From JBCBXA01 sp039816825 (GTDB lineage: Bacteria; Pseudomonadota; Alphaproteobacteria; Rhizobiales; Rhizobiaceae): a stretch of 64,000 nt of DNA. Below are positions 54,241-63,133 of the stretch, piece by piece. The notes under the pieces were generated by a model. It ran no database searches, was not told the origin of the DNA, and saw only the letters and a list, made by a program, of their open reading frames with translations. Location: NCBI GenBank assembly GCA_039816825.1, contig JBCBXA010000004.1, forward strand, positions 24,552 to 88,551, written 5' to 3'. Both the position numbers and the translations under genes were made by a program. Each line of letters begins with the position of its first letter. The first letter of the stretch is position 1.

Positions 54241-55383
54241 ATGAACATGGATGCCACGGCCGTTGGCCGATATTTCGCCGCGACCGACGCTGCGCTCAAA
54301 GGTCTAGGCACTTACCTCGCCGATGGCGGTTCCCCGACCCGGACCCACAATCTGATAGGGCGCATAGCGGCGCAGCACCTCACAGCGCTCGAAGCGTCCT
54401 TCGAGGCCTGGCAGCACCGCGTTTCCTTTACCGAGCGCTTTCGCATTTCAAAGGCCGACAGCGGCTTCCCCGCGTTCCACAATATTCTCGACCTCGCCAA
54501 TGACGCCAAGAAGGCCGGACCCGCTCTGGCGACCCTGCCATCCATGGAGCAGTTGCGCGCTGACATGGCGGACTACATCCTCGTCAAAAAGGCTTTTCCC
54601 CACGAGATCCAGAAACAGCTGGCCCAGCGCGCCTACTATGAGCGCATTGCCGGTCGTGAGCTGTTTGAGGCTAACACGTTACCGGTGACGGAGCGGGTTT
54701 CCGTGAACCCCAAAAACGGTCGTCCCTACTATGTGGTTCATTGGGCGGCCTATGACGGTACTCAGCACCTTCCAGTGGTCTACACGGCCACAATTGAAGA
54801 CTCGTCGGAAGAAATGGTCCGCACGCTCGTCAAGGATGGCAGGCTGAACGAGAAGGTGGACATTCCGCTGCCCGTCGGCGGGTTGCTGAACCCCGAACTG
54901 GCGCATCAGTTTGATGCCTTCGTGGAGAAGAATGCGTCTCTCGGACTGACGCTCACCACTATTGGCACGAATATGGATGCCGACTTTCCCACGCTCCATC
55001 CCAAGCAACTGCAACGCTTTGTGCTTGGGCCATTCTACCACGCTGGCCTAACGGAACATGGCACGCTCGTGGCCAACATTCTGGCTAAAGTCCGCAAGCC
55101 GGAGAACGCATGGCTGCTCGAATGGTCGATCCAGGAACTCTGGTCGATGAATGAAAGGGAGGGGAAGGCCGGCTTCTGGTCTTCCACGCCGCCTGAGCAG
55201 GACTTCTTCATCAACACCGAAGACCTGGAAGCCGTGCGCCTGGGCGTGTCGGACCATGCCACCAATGTGCTGGTGCCCCATCAGGCCTATCAGGCGATTT
55301 ATGCGTCCGGTCGGCAGGACGAAATTTTCGCCGGGCTGAAAACGCACATCATCTCGGGCAATGAAGTGCTGAGAGAATTCTAG
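54241..55383 (+). CDS. Conserved protein of unknown function (AAA cluster, second gene)
   Basis: A 380-residue protein that I do not recognise. The first ~125 residues are helical and resemble a docking domain. The middle (ERVSVNPKNGRPYYVVHWAA, VVYTATIEDSSEEMVRTLVK) looks like a mixed beta domain, and the last third ends in VLVPHQAYQAIYASGRQDEI. No signal peptide, membrane segment or catalytic motif is apparent. It lies 23 bases after the coiled-coil gene and 9 before the ATPase gene, so it is surely co-transcribed and may be a partner or adaptor of the ATPase. Confidence 0.75.
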   Translation: MNMDATAVGRYFAATDAALKGLGTYLADGGSPTRTHNLIGRIAAQHLTALEASFEAWQHRVSFTERFRISKADSGFPAFHNILDLANDAKKAGPALATLPSMEQLRADMADYILVKKAFPHEIQKQLAQRAYYERIAGRELFEANTLPVTERVSVNPKNGRPYYVVHWAAYDGTQHLPVVYTATIEDSSEEMVRTLVKDGRLNEKVDIPLPVGGLLNPELAHQFDAFVEKNASLGLTLTTIGTNMDADFPTLHPKQLQRFVLGPFYHAGLTEHGTLVANILAKVRKPENAWLLEWSIQELWSMNEREGKAGFWSSTPPEQDFFINTEDLEAVRLGVSDHATNVLVPHQAYQAIYASGRQDEIFAGLKTHIISGNEVLREF

Positions 55384-55392
55384 GAGATCATC

Positions 55393-57306
55393 ATGGACGC
55401 CAGCCTGACCACTCTCCACGAAGATGACATCGCTAAGCACATTTCGCTGGCCCAGAGCTTTGTGACCCGCTTTGTGGTTCTGGAAGCGGCCGAAAGCCGG
55501 TCCAAAACCGAGTTGGCGGGAACACGGCGCCGCTTTGTATCCACTGTGGCAACGGGCGGTGCGCGGCAAACGCGGCAGGTGGAATTGTCCAAGGCTGTGG
55601 AGCAGGCGGGTTTGGGCAACACCGGTATGCTGTCCATCGCCCAGCACGGGCTGATCTATCGTACCCGCCGTGGAGTCGCCGTGGCCCTGGCTGTGGCGGA
55701 CAGTTTTGCCCAAGCTTCCAATCTTGAGGCTTTGCAGGAAAAGAACGCTGCCAACCCACTTTCTGGCGGCGAGGCGGGCGAGTTTAAGTCTCTGCTGGAA
55801 GCGCAGTCCTACATCGCCGGTTTCAGTCTCGCGGCCTATCTGGTGCAGACGATTGTTGCCGAGGGCGAGGCGGCTGGTGACATGCCGGAGCCGAGCTACA
55901 CGTTTGATACCGGACAGGACGCGGTGAAGGCGATTTTGGCAGGCTTGGAAACCGCTATCATCGGCGCCAAGGACGATGAATCGCTGCTGCAAAATGCCCG
56001 CAGCTACGCCAAGTCGGTCATTGCCGGGCTTCTTTCGCGCCGCGCCCGGTTTGAAGGTCTGGCCGGGTTTGAGAACAGCCACATACGGCTGGAAGCGGAC
56101 AATTTCGAACTGAACGGCTTTGACGTTGCGCCCGGCGAAAAGCGCCAGGCGCTTGTCATGCAGTTCAAGAAGCCCAACGAGATCATCGGCAACCACATTG
56201 CCAAGTATCAGTCGATCAAGCTGGCCAAGATGATCATGGCCTACGACTTTGACCGGCAGCTCAACCCGTTCGTCGATCTAGGCGGCTTTCTGTTCACCTT
56301 CATCGGTGATGGATCGCCCGGAACCGGCAAGACCATCCTCATCCAGATGCTCGCGGGCATGATGAACGATTACTGCCAGATGGCGGGCTATCCGTTCTAC
56401 TATGAGAATTTCGGCGTCGATCAGATCTCGTCCTACCAGGGTAAATCGGGCCAGAACTGCCGCCAGTTTGTCGACAATGTGCTGCGCACCAACTCCATCG
56501 GGTTCGGCACTGTGGATGATATCGACCAGGTGGCCGGAAGGCGCGGTGACGATCAGTCATCGGCGGGTCAGCAAGAGGTGACGGCCGTCCTTATGGAGGC
56601 CTTTGCCGGAGCCAACACAGTGGTGCGCGGCAACTCGACCTTCGGCATGTTCTCCAACTATCCTGAGAATGTGGATGATGCGCTGCGACAGCGCGCCGGC
56701 GCCCGCTGGCTGGTCGATGGCCCACAGACGCAAGACGATTACATCGACATCTTTGCGCTTCTGGCTGGCAAAAACCACTCCATCCCGCTGGGTGACCACG
56801 AACTATTCGAAGCCCAGGCCATCGAGCGCCAGGTTTCGGTTGCCTATGAGGAGCACAATCGCCCCAAGGAAGACGGGCTGGCCAACATTTACGATCGTTT
56901 CGTCAATGCCCATGGCGAACTGAAGACCATGGCTGACGTTGGCACCTATCTGCATATGATCAAGCTGGCAGAACCACGCTTTACTGGCCGCGCCATCAAG
57001 AACATCACTGACGCCATCAAGATGCGCGCCATGGATGTGGAACTGCCGGACGAGTGGTTCGAAGCGCCCGAAAATTTCTGCCACAAGGATTATGACGCCA
57101 AGAAAGCCATGATCGAAGAGCTGCGCGGTCCATTTACGCTGCCCATGGTGATGCAGGAGATCAATCGCTACGCGGACAGTGAGTTCCGCTATGCCGACAA
57201 GTCTGATGAGGCCGACGTTAACAAGATGATTCGCCACGAACGCTTGCGCGAGCGCGCAGCGCGCGAGATCGTGGAACTGAAAGACAAGGGCGAGTGGTTG
57301 GGTTGA
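55393..57306 (+). CDS. AAA-family ATPase
   Basis: A 637-residue protein. The N-terminal ~290 residues are a helical domain of unknown role. The ATPase core has Walker A IGDGSPGTGKTILIQML (residues ~302-318), Walker B FGTVDDIDQVAG (~370), a sensor-1-like RGNSTFGMFSNYPENVDDAL and an arginine-finger-like RQRAG. The NxPENxDDAL pattern resembles FtsH/spastin-type AAA proteins, so it probably works as a hexameric remodeller or unfoldase. No protease domain follows; the tail (~550-637) is helical and charged. It lies between two unknown genes, and a toxin-antitoxin cassette follows 57 bases downstream. Confidence 0.85.
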   Translation: MDASLTTLHEDDIAKHISLAQSFVTRFVVLEAAESRSKTELAGTRRRFVSTVATGGARQTRQVELSKAVEQAGLGNTGMLSIAQHGLIYRTRRGVAVALAVADSFAQASNLEALQEKNAANPLSGGEAGEFKSLLEAQSYIAGFSLAAYLVQTIVAEGEAAGDMPEPSYTFDTGQDAVKAILAGLETAIIGAKDDESLLQNARSYAKSVIAGLLSRRARFEGLAGFENSHIRLEADNFELNGFDVAPGEKRQALVMQFKKPNEIIGNHIAKYQSIKLAKMIMAYDFDRQLNPFVDLGGFLFTFIGDGSPGTGKTILIQMLAGMMNDYCQMAGYPFYYENFGVDQISSYQGKSGQNCRQFVDNVLRTNSIGFGTVDDIDQVAGRRGDDQSSAGQQEVTAVLMEAFAGANTVVRGNSTFGMFSNYPENVDDALRQRAGARWLVDGPQTQDDYIDIFALLAGKNHSIPLGDHELFEAQAIERQVSVAYEEHNRPKEDGLANIYDRFVNAHGELKTMADVGTYLHMIKLAEPRFTGRAIKNITDAIKMRAMDVELPDEWFEAPENFCHKDYDAKKAMIEELRGPFTLPMVMQEINRYADSEFRYADKSDEADVNKMIRHERLRERAAREIVELKDKGEWLG

Positions 57307-57322
57307 ACGGTGGCCGGAAGCC

Positions 57323-57356
57323 GCCTAAATTATAGCCAAGTTGGCCAGAAATAGGC
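57323..57356. promoter_or_regulatory. Nested inverted repeat, candidate operator of the toxin-antitoxin cassette
   Basis: An inner palindrome GCCAA-G-TTGGC (57335-57345) is centred within an outer pair GCCTA (57323-57327) and TAGGC (57352-57356), sharing the same centre within half a base. It lies just before the antitoxin ATG (57364), with an AT-rich stretch (AAATTATAG) suitable for a -10 element. Antitoxins of this type usually repress their own promoter at such sites. Confidence 0.55.
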
Positions 57357-57363
57357 GAGATCG

Positions 57364-57609
57364 ATGGAAACAATAGGCACTGCCGAGGCCAAGAACCGGC
57401 TCAGTGAATGCATAGAAGCGGTCAAAGCAGGTCAGGAGTTCGTGATAACCAGCCACGGCAAGCCTGTCGCGAAACTGGTTCCCTACGCGCTTGACCCAGA
57501 GAAAATTAAGAACGCTCGTGAATTCGTAGAGTGGGTTGAGGCGAACCGGAGCGGTAACGCGCTTAGAGGTCTTTCTGTTAAAGACCTAATCGAAGAAGGC
57601 CGGAGATAG
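57364..57609 (+). CDS. vapB: Phd/YefM-type antitoxin
   Basis: An 81-residue antitoxin. GTAEAKNRLSECIEAVKAGQ and FVITSHGKPVAKLVPY are the Phd/YefM fold, which dimerises and binds DNA, and the C-terminal ~30 residues (REFVEWVEANRSGNALRGLS) form the toxin-wrapping tail. The stop overlaps the toxin start by one base. By eye it is more AT-rich than the genes either side, and it interrupts a conserved-looking operon, which points to horizontal insertion. A nested inverted repeat lies in front. Confidence 0.9.
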   Translation: METIGTAEAKNRLSECIEAVKAGQEFVITSHGKPVAKLVPYALDPEKIKNAREFVEWVEANRSGNALRGLSVKDLIEEGRR

Positions 57610-58028
57610 TGTCATTCGTATTGGACCCGTCTGCGTTTTTCGCGTGGCAGTTTCCTGATGAAGACGAAACACTGGTCCTACCCGTGGTAAACCGATTCCT
57701 TGAGACCGGCGCGGTGGTGCCGGTACACTGGATTGCTGAAGTGGCAAATGGCTACGCCATGGCCGTTCGCAGAAAGCGAATGTTGCCACAATTTCGGCAA
57801 TCCGCATTGCAGCGAATTGCTGGACTGCCCTTGGAGGTGGACGAGCAAAGCCGGACGGCATTCATGGGATACATCCAAATTTTGTGCGACCGTCATGAGT
57901 TGTCTGCCTATGACGCATCTTACCTTGAGCTTGCCATGCGACGCCAGCTGCCGCTGGCCACCTTAGACAAGAAGCTGATGGCAGCTGCGCGCTTGGAAGG
58001 CCTTACGCTATTGGGCGGATTGCAATGA
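57609..58028 (+). CDS. vapC: VapC-type PIN-domain toxin
   Basis: A 139-residue PIN ribonuclease. The acidic catalytic residues are visible: Asp6 in FVLDPSAFFAW, Glu in HWIAEVANGYAMA near residue 43, and aspartates in LSAYDASYLELAM and LATLDKKL near the end. VapC toxins cleave tRNA or rRNA and are held inactive by the antitoxin. It begins at GTG 57609 overlapping the antitoxin stop by one base, and its TGA overlaps the ATG of the next operon gene (ATGA at 58025). All catalytic residues look intact. Confidence 0.92.
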   Translation: MSFVLDPSAFFAWQFPDEDETLVLPVVNRFLETGAVVPVHWIAEVANGYAMAVRRKRMLPQFRQSALQRIAGLPLEVDEQSRTAFMGYIQILCDRHELSAYDASYLELAMRRQLPLATLDKKLMAAARLEGLTLLGGLQ

Positions 58029-59302
58029 AACGCCTCGCCGAACTGGACCTGATCTACGGGCGCATGATGGAGGTCAGCGCGCCATTTGAGATTGCGCGTT
58101 ACAACAGCGCCCTGCGCGGTTTCGGCTTGCCGGAAACCAAGCTGGACCGATTTCGGATCGACATGACCGGTTACTCGCCCGAGGTGGCTGACGAGATTGG
58201 TGACCCGCAATATCTCGATCCCGGTGGCATCAACCGGCGCTTTATCATCATCTCGCCGGAGCAGCGAAGCCTGCCAGTGGTGCACACGGCCATGTCCAAT
58301 ACGGAAGAGCTCATGCACGAGTTTTTCAAGGCGAACATGCGTGCGATCAACGCCATCACCATCAAGGATGCCTGTTATGGCGAGATCGAGGATTCCGTTT
58401 TCATCGTCGATGATGTGACCGATCTGCTCGGTATCGAGACGGTGGAGTTCAAGGTGAAAACCGGGGCTGACCTGACCGGCAAAGCCAATCGTTTGCGCGC
58501 CGATCTCGACCTCCTGACCAAGTCAGAAGATCTGTGGCGCGACGATGCTGCGGTGCAGAGCATGGTTGATCTCGCCAAGGAAGTGGGTGACATCCGCCAG
58601 AATGAGATCGTGCCTCAGGAGGTTGTGTTCCGGCACGACGCTTTTTGGACTTCTCATTTCGGAGGGCTGTACATTTTTCATGATGGGCCCAAGACAACCG
58701 TCATCGGGGACGCCAAGGCACCCGGCTTTCGAAAGGCCAACCCGTGGACGACAGCCTTCATCCCGCTGTCGGATATGGAGCTCGTGCTCGACTTCTTGAA
58801 GGATACCGGACGTCTCGAGAAACCCCGTGGTTCCTGGCTGGAACAGTCAGGCTTTCTGGAGCACCGCACCCACATGCGGCGCGCCTATCTGATGGTGCGT
58901 GCGGGCATGAGCGATCAACTCGGCGGCATCAGCCGGGACGGCCTGCGGGGCAGTGACGAAATCCGCGCTCTTGAACGCGACGAGCTGCTCCGGGAGCTGC
59001 GCTGGGTTCAGGGCAAAGTCGATGACTGGTCCGAACTGGACGATGACGATGTTGAAGATGAGACCTGGGTGGCGCTGCTCCGTGCCAAGCCGGGCCGCAA
59101 CGACCAGTGGCTCGTCAACCGCCTTTTGGGCGAGTATGTGCCATGGGACTTTGTGGGCGAGTATATTTTCAACAAGCCCAACTTCTACGGCAATTGGCCG
59201 AACCTGGATGATGCGCACGCCGACTTTGTCGCAATGACGCTGCGCAATGACTACCTGAGTGACAAGCGCGGTTTGCGCCAGCGGCTATACGCGCTCGATT
59301 GA
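58025..59302 (+). CDS. Conserved protein of unknown function (AAA cluster, DUF6638-like)
   Basis: A 425-residue protein I can name only tentatively as DUF6638-like. Recognisable blocks are ELDLIYGRMMEVSAPFEIAR at the start, FRIDMTGYSPEVADEIGDPQ, a middle segment VFRHDAFWTSHFGGLYIFHD and an acidic linker LDDDDVEDETWVALL near residue 345. There is no signal peptide or membrane segment and no catalytic motif I can support. The ATG lies in the vapC stop codon, with a GGGCGGA ribosome site inside vapC. Without the cassette it would be the next gene after the AAA ATPase. Confidence 0.75.
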   Translation: MKRLAELDLIYGRMMEVSAPFEIARYNSALRGFGLPETKLDRFRIDMTGYSPEVADEIGDPQYLDPGGINRRFIIISPEQRSLPVVHTAMSNTEELMHEFFKANMRAINAITIKDACYGEIEDSVFIVDDVTDLLGIETVEFKVKTGADLTGKANRLRADLDLLTKSEDLWRDDAAVQSMVDLAKEVGDIRQNEIVPQEVVFRHDAFWTSHFGGLYIFHDGPKTTVIGDAKAPGFRKANPWTTAFIPLSDMELVLDFLKDTGRLEKPRGSWLEQSGFLEHRTHMRRAYLMVRAGMSDQLGGISRDGLRGSDEIRALERDELLRELRWVQGKVDDWSELDDDDVEDETWVALLRAKPGRNDQWLVNRLLGEYVPWDFVGEYIFNKPNFYGNWPNLDDAHADFVAMTLRNDYLSDKRGLRQRLYALD

Positions 59303-59351
59303 GGGCGCCAGCGCCTTTGCAGGACTTTGATAAACGACAGGCAGGACCAAC

Positions 59352-60527
59352 ATGCTCGATCCCATTATCGCATTTTTCCAGGGCGTCTTCGCCGCCATTG
59401 GCAAAGGCATTGGCTATGTGATCGGCGCAATCCTGTGGCCGTTTCTCGCATTTGGCCGGTGGTACAACCGGCGCAGCTGGCTGGTGCGCGTGCCTGTTGC
59501 CATCATCGTGCTGATTTTCATTGCCGGCTATCTGCACCTCATCTGGATCACCCAGTTCTGGAATCCGCCTGCGCCTGATTATGCGGACAAGTACGCGCCG
59601 GGAGGAGACAATATCGCCGCCACCGCGACCCTTGAGCCCGGTCAGCCGACTGCGGTGGCGAACGTTGGCGCAGGTGATGCCGGAACGCCGGGCGATGCTC
59701 AGGGTGCCGTCGGTGGCCAATGTGCGCCGTCGCAGATTGCCCGCGTCGCCGCAGATCTGATTGAGCTCAACACCGTCGACAGCACCTGGATCGCGCAGCA
59801 ACCCCTCTATAAGGCTGGTCTGTTTGGATATGCGTGGCGCTACACCCCGCATTTCGATAATCGTGCCGCCTTCCAGCTTGGTATCAACCAAGCGGTCCGC
59901 CGTACGGCTGTCGAACTGGTTGATCGTCTGGGTCGCGTGCGCGGCACGTCCACGGTGAACAGCAATCTGCAGCAGGCCCGCGAAGCGGCGAACTATCGCG
60001 AAGATGCGTGGTTCCTGACGTCCGGGCTGCCCTTCATCCAGCCCACAACCTCCTCCCGTCTCCGCGAGGCCATGGGGCATTTGCGGGACTTTAACGATGA
60101 ACTCGTGGCCTGTGACGCCAACTTCGATGCCCGCGCGGACAATCTTCTGCAATTCCTCGACCGCATCACAGCTGACATCGGTTCAACGTCCGAGATCCTG
60201 CGCAGTCGCATTGCTGAAGGCGGCTTCACAGGCTTCGATGTGCGCGCTGATGACCGTTTCTGGTTCACCTATGGCCAGCTGTTTGCCTATCACGGCATCC
60301 TGTCGGCCGTGCGGAGCGACTTTGCCGATGTCTTTGACCAGCGTAATCTGGAGGCCCTGTGGGTTCGTCTGTCGGAGCAGACCGAGGAGGCCATCAGCAC
60401 GACGCCGCCCATGATCGCCAATGCCAGCCAGTCGAGCCTGATCAAAAACCACCTCGAGAGCATTGGGTTTGACCTTCTTCGTGTCCGCTCCAACATGGTT
60501 GAAATTCGAGACGTGCTCGACCGCTAA
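59352..60527 (+). CDS. DUF2333 family inner-membrane protein
   Basis: A 391-residue protein of the DUF2333 family. A membrane anchor lies at residues ~40-62 (VRVPVAIIVLIFIAGYLHLI), preceded by an amphipathic GKGIGYVIGAILWPFLAFGR and followed by ITQFWNP, a Gly/Ala/Pro-rich linker (~75-120) and a large helical periplasmic domain with FGYAWRYTPHFDNRAAFQLG and REDAWFLTSGLPFIQPTTSS. It is the last gene of the AAA cluster and may place the complex at the envelope. Function is unknown. A strong terminator follows at 60691. Confidence 0.85.
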   Translation: MLDPIIAFFQGVFAAIGKGIGYVIGAILWPFLAFGRWYNRRSWLVRVPVAIIVLIFIAGYLHLIWITQFWNPPAPDYADKYAPGGDNIAATATLEPGQPTAVANVGAGDAGTPGDAQGAVGGQCAPSQIARVAADLIELNTVDSTWIAQQPLYKAGLFGYAWRYTPHFDNRAAFQLGINQAVRRTAVELVDRLGRVRGTSTVNSNLQQAREAANYREDAWFLTSGLPFIQPTTSSRLREAMGHLRDFNDELVACDANFDARADNLLQFLDRITADIGSTSEILRSRIAEGGFTGFDVRADDRFWFTYGQLFAYHGILSAVRSDFADVFDQRNLEALWVRLSEQTEEAISTTPPMIANASQSSLIKNHLESIGFDLLRVRSNMVEIRDVLDR

Positions 60528-60690
60528 CAAGGCTCTCGGAAGTGGGTGGCCAGTTTTCGCAGGATCTCTTCAGCCTGCGGTGATGAGGTCGGGCTAGCTT
60601 GCAAGCGTCGAAACCCAACCGACACTCCGGCCAGTCAATTCGCAGCCGTGCGAACTTCCTGTTGTCAGCCGGAAACTGCCTATAGGGGCG

Positions 60691-60725
60691 ACCGGGATCG
60701 TGCCCCAACGCGATCCCGGTTTTTT
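60691..60725 (+). terminator. Terminator of the AAA ATPase cluster
   Basis: ACCGGGATCG pairs perfectly with CGATCCCGGT (ten base pairs) around a ten-base loop, followed by TTTTT. It isolates the cluster from the trp promoter beginning a few bases later. Confidence 0.93.
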
Positions 60726-60738
60726 CCGTATGTCGAGC

Positions 60739-60767
60739 TTGAGGCTTCAAGGATTGCTCGCTAGAAC
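60739..60767 (+). promoter_or_regulatory. Promoter of trpL-trpEG
   Basis: TTGAGG (-35) and TAGAAC (-10) are separated by exactly 17 bases. The predicted transcript start, six to seven bases after the -10, falls on the A of the trpL start codon at 60774, so the leader transcript would be leaderless. Confidence 0.65.
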
Positions 60768-60773
60768 ATTGGC

Positions 60774-60821
60774 ATGAATTGCACACGCAACATCGTTCGC
60801 GTTTGGTGGCTCGTGGCTTAA
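60774..60821 (+). CDS. trpL: trp leader peptide
   Basis: A 15-residue open frame, MNCTRNIVRVWWLVA, with two consecutive tryptophan codons at 60804-60809, placed between a promoter and a terminator/antiterminator pair in front of trpEG. This is the classical attenuation leader: ribosomes stall at the Trp codons when Trp-tRNA is scarce. There is no ribosome binding site, in keeping with a transcript starting at the ATG. Rhizobial trpL genes share the same design. Confidence 0.88.
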   Translation: MNCTRNIVRVWWLVA

Positions 60822-60850
60822 GCTGCGGGCACTGTGCAATTGAAATCAGG

Positions 60851-60881
60851 GACCGCAGCCAAAGGCGCGCGGTCTTTTTTT
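60851..60881 (+). terminator. Attenuator terminator before trpEG
   Basis: GACCGC and GCGGTC close a stem that contains an inner GCC-AAA-GGC hairpin, followed by seven T. It ends 44 bases before the trpEG ATG. Confidence 0.88.
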
Positions 60882-60924
60882 GTGTCCGCTCGCAGGCTGC
60901 CAACAGAGCCGAGCAAGGAACAGT

Positions 60925-63111
60925 ATGGCCTCCACCACCGCACTTGATGACTATCTCACCGCAGGCGGCATCTCCGTGCGTCGCCGCTCTCGGCCACTCG
61001 TTTATGAGACGGCGATCTCTGACGCGGTGGAAAAAATCGACGCGCGCCGTGGGGCCGTCTTCTCATCCAACTATGAATATCCCGGCCGGTACACACGGTG
61101 GGATACCGCCATTGTTGACCCGCCACTTGAGATTGAGGGGCGCGGCCGGTCGATGCGCGTCAGCGCGCTCAACGAGCGTGGAGAACCGCTCCTTGCCATG
61201 ATTGCCGACGCTCTGGAGAACGAGCCCTCCATCATGTCGCGGGAAAGCAGCGAGAGGCAGCTCAGCCTGAAGATAGATACACCAGAACCCGGCTTTGATG
61301 AGGAGCAGCGCACGCGTGTTCCTTCCGTTTTCTCCGTTCTTCGGGCAATCGTTGCTTTATTCCGTGCCCCTGAAGAGGGTCGCCTGGGCCTCTTCGGCGC
61401 CTTTGGCTATGACCTGACCTTCCAGTTCGATCCCATTGAATTGAAGCTCGAGCGGCCGTCGACGGATCGCGATCTGCTCCTCTATCTGCCCGATGAGATC
61501 ATCGTCGTGGACCACCACCAGAAGACGGCTGAAGCCGTCGGCTTTGATTTTGTCAAAGGTGAAATGTCGACCGTTGGCCTTGATGGTTCGGTCACGCCCG
61601 AGCCCTTTCAGCATGCGCCCGACGATCAGAGCCCGGGAAGAGGCGACAACGAGCCAGGCGAGTACGCACGGCTGGTGGAGCATGCCAAGAGTTCATTTGC
61701 CCGGGGAGACCTGTTTGAAGTCGTGCCCGGCCAGACGTTCTTTGAACGTGTTGAGACAAGCCCCGCCGCCATTTCCAGGCGGCTGAAGGCGATCAATCCG
61801 AGCCCTTATTCGTTCTTCATCAATCTAGGCGATCAGGAGTACCTCGTAGGTGCTTCTCCGGAGATGTTTGTGCGCGTTGACGGTCGCCGGATCGAAACCT
61901 GCCCGATCTCCGGCACCATCCGCCGTGGCAAGGACGCCATTGAGGACTCAGAGCAGATCCTCAAGCTCCTCAACTCGAAGAAGGATGAGAGCGAACTGAC
62001 CATGTGTTCCGATGTGGATCGGAACGACAAAAGCCGTGTCTGTGAGCCCGGCTCGGTTCGCGTCATCGGGCGGCGTCAGATCGAGATGTACTCAAGGCTG
62101 ATACACACCGTGGACCATATTGAGGGTCGCCTGCGCGAAGGCATGGACGCGTTCGATGGTTTCCTAACCCACACTTGGGCCGTCACAGTCACCGGCGCGC
62201 CCAAGCTCTGGGCCATGCGCTTTATTGAAGAGCATGAGAAGAGCCCAAGGGTGTGGTACGGCGGCGCCGTCGGCATGGTTGGCTTCGACGGCAATATGAA
62301 CACCGGCCTGACGCTTCGCACCATCCGTATCAAGGATGGTATCGCTCAGGTACGCGCCGGCGCCACTCTGCTCCATGACAGCGTGCCGGAGGACGAGGAA
62401 GCCGAGACGGAGTTGAAGGCCTCGGCGCTTTTGACGGCGATCCGCGAAAGCGGAAAACCCAATGTGGAGGGCGCTGTTCGTCAGGCTGCCAAGGTCGGCT
62501 CGGGGAAACGCATCCTGCTGGTCGATCATGAGGACAGTTTCGTGCACACCCTGGCGAATTATTTTCGCCTCACGGGGGCGGAAGTTCGGACAATGCGTTC
62601 TCCGGTGTCCGAAGCGCTGTTGAACGAGATGCAGCCGGACCTGGTCGTCATGTCTCCGGGCCCGGGTTCGCCCTCGGACTTCTCCTGCTCGGACACGATT
62701 GAGAAGGTGCGCGTTCTCGGTATTCCGCTGTTCGGGGTTTGCCTCGGGCTGCAGGCGATCACCGAAAGCCTGGGCGGCAGCCTTCAGCAATTGGAGGTCC
62801 CGATGCATGGGAAGCCGTCGCGCATCCAGCTCGAGCCCGATTCAGGCCTGGTCTTTTCGGGTCTCGGAGAAGATGCGAACCGCATAACGATTGGTCGCTA
62901 CCACTCTCTGCATGCCGATCCTCAGACCTTGCCCAATGGCCTGCGAGTGACAGCCAGGACCGATGATGGCGTGATCATGGGCATTGAGCATGTCAATGAG
63001 CCTATCGCTGCGGTTCAGTTTCACCCCGAATCCATTATGTCGCTTGGCGGAGATGTGGGTATGCGTATGATCGAGAACGTCGTGGCGCATCTTGCCAGCC
63101 CGCCACGATAG
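60925..63111 (+). CDS. trpEG: Anthranilate synthase, fused TrpE-TrpG
   Basis: A 728-residue fusion of both anthranilate synthase components, as in rhizobia. The TrpE part (1-~500) shows [40 protein letters not shown] and [16 protein letters not shown] of the chorismate site. The glutamine amidotransferase part begins at ~530 ([18 protein letters not shown]), has the catalytic cysteine in [16 protein letters not shown] and the His-Glu in [14 protein letters not shown]. The ATG at 60925 follows AAGGAAC. It is under the trpL attenuator and has its own transcription unit, 34 kb away from trpFBA; trpD and trpC are not in the window. Confidence 0.96.
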   Translation: MASTTALDDYLTAGGISVRRRSRPLVYETAISDAVEKIDARRGAVFSSNYEYPGRYTRWDTAIVDPPLEIEGRGRSMRVSALNERGEPLLAMIADALENEPSIMSRESSERQLSLKIDTPEPGFDEEQRTRVPSVFSVLRAIVALFRAPEEGRLGLFGAFGYDLTFQFDPIELKLERPSTDRDLLLYLPDEIIVVDHHQKTAEAVGFDFVKGEMSTVGLDGSVTPEPFQHAPDDQSPGRGDNEPGEYARLVEHAKSSFARGDLFEVVPGQTFFERVETSPAAISRRLKAINPSPYSFFINLGDQEYLVGASPEMFVRVDGRRIETCPISGTIRRGKDAIEDSEQILKLLNSKKDESELTMCSDVDRNDKSRVCEPGSVRVIGRRQIEMYSRLIHTVDHIEGRLREGMDAFDGFLTHTWAVTVTGAPKLWAMRFIEEHEKSPRVWYGGAVGMVGFDGNMNTGLTLRTIRIKDGIAQVRAGATLLHDSVPEDEEAETELKASALLTAIRESGKPNVEGAVRQAAKVGSGKRILLVDHEDSFVHTLANYFRLTGAEVRTMRSPVSEALLNEMQPDLVVMSPGPGSPSDFSCSDTIEKVRVLGIPLFGVCLGLQAITESLGGSLQQLEVPMHGKPSRIQLEPDSGLVFSGLGEDANRITIGRYHSLHADPQTLPNGLRVTARTDDGVIMGIEHVNEPIAAVQFHPESIMSLGGDVGMRMIENVVAHLASPPR

Positions 63112-63133
63112 GCTCTCGGGGAGGAAACTGACC

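Larger units (their letters stand above)
60774..60881 (+). ncRNA. trp attenuator leader RNA (rnTrpL-like)
   Basis: The 108-base leader holds trpL, an antiterminator and a terminator. GCTGCGG (60822-60828) can pair with CCGCAGC (60853-60859), which prevents the terminator stem. A perfect nine-base inverted repeat AATTGCACA (60777-60785)/TGTGCAATT (60833-60841) also links the leader start to the region before the terminator. In Sinorhizobium the released leader is a trans-acting small RNA; the same here is inference. Confidence 0.75.

Noticed and set aside
60771..60785. A sigma-54-like TGGCATG...TTGCA at the trpL start
   Set aside because: Only two bases separate the two elements instead of four, so the -24/-12 spacing is wrong.
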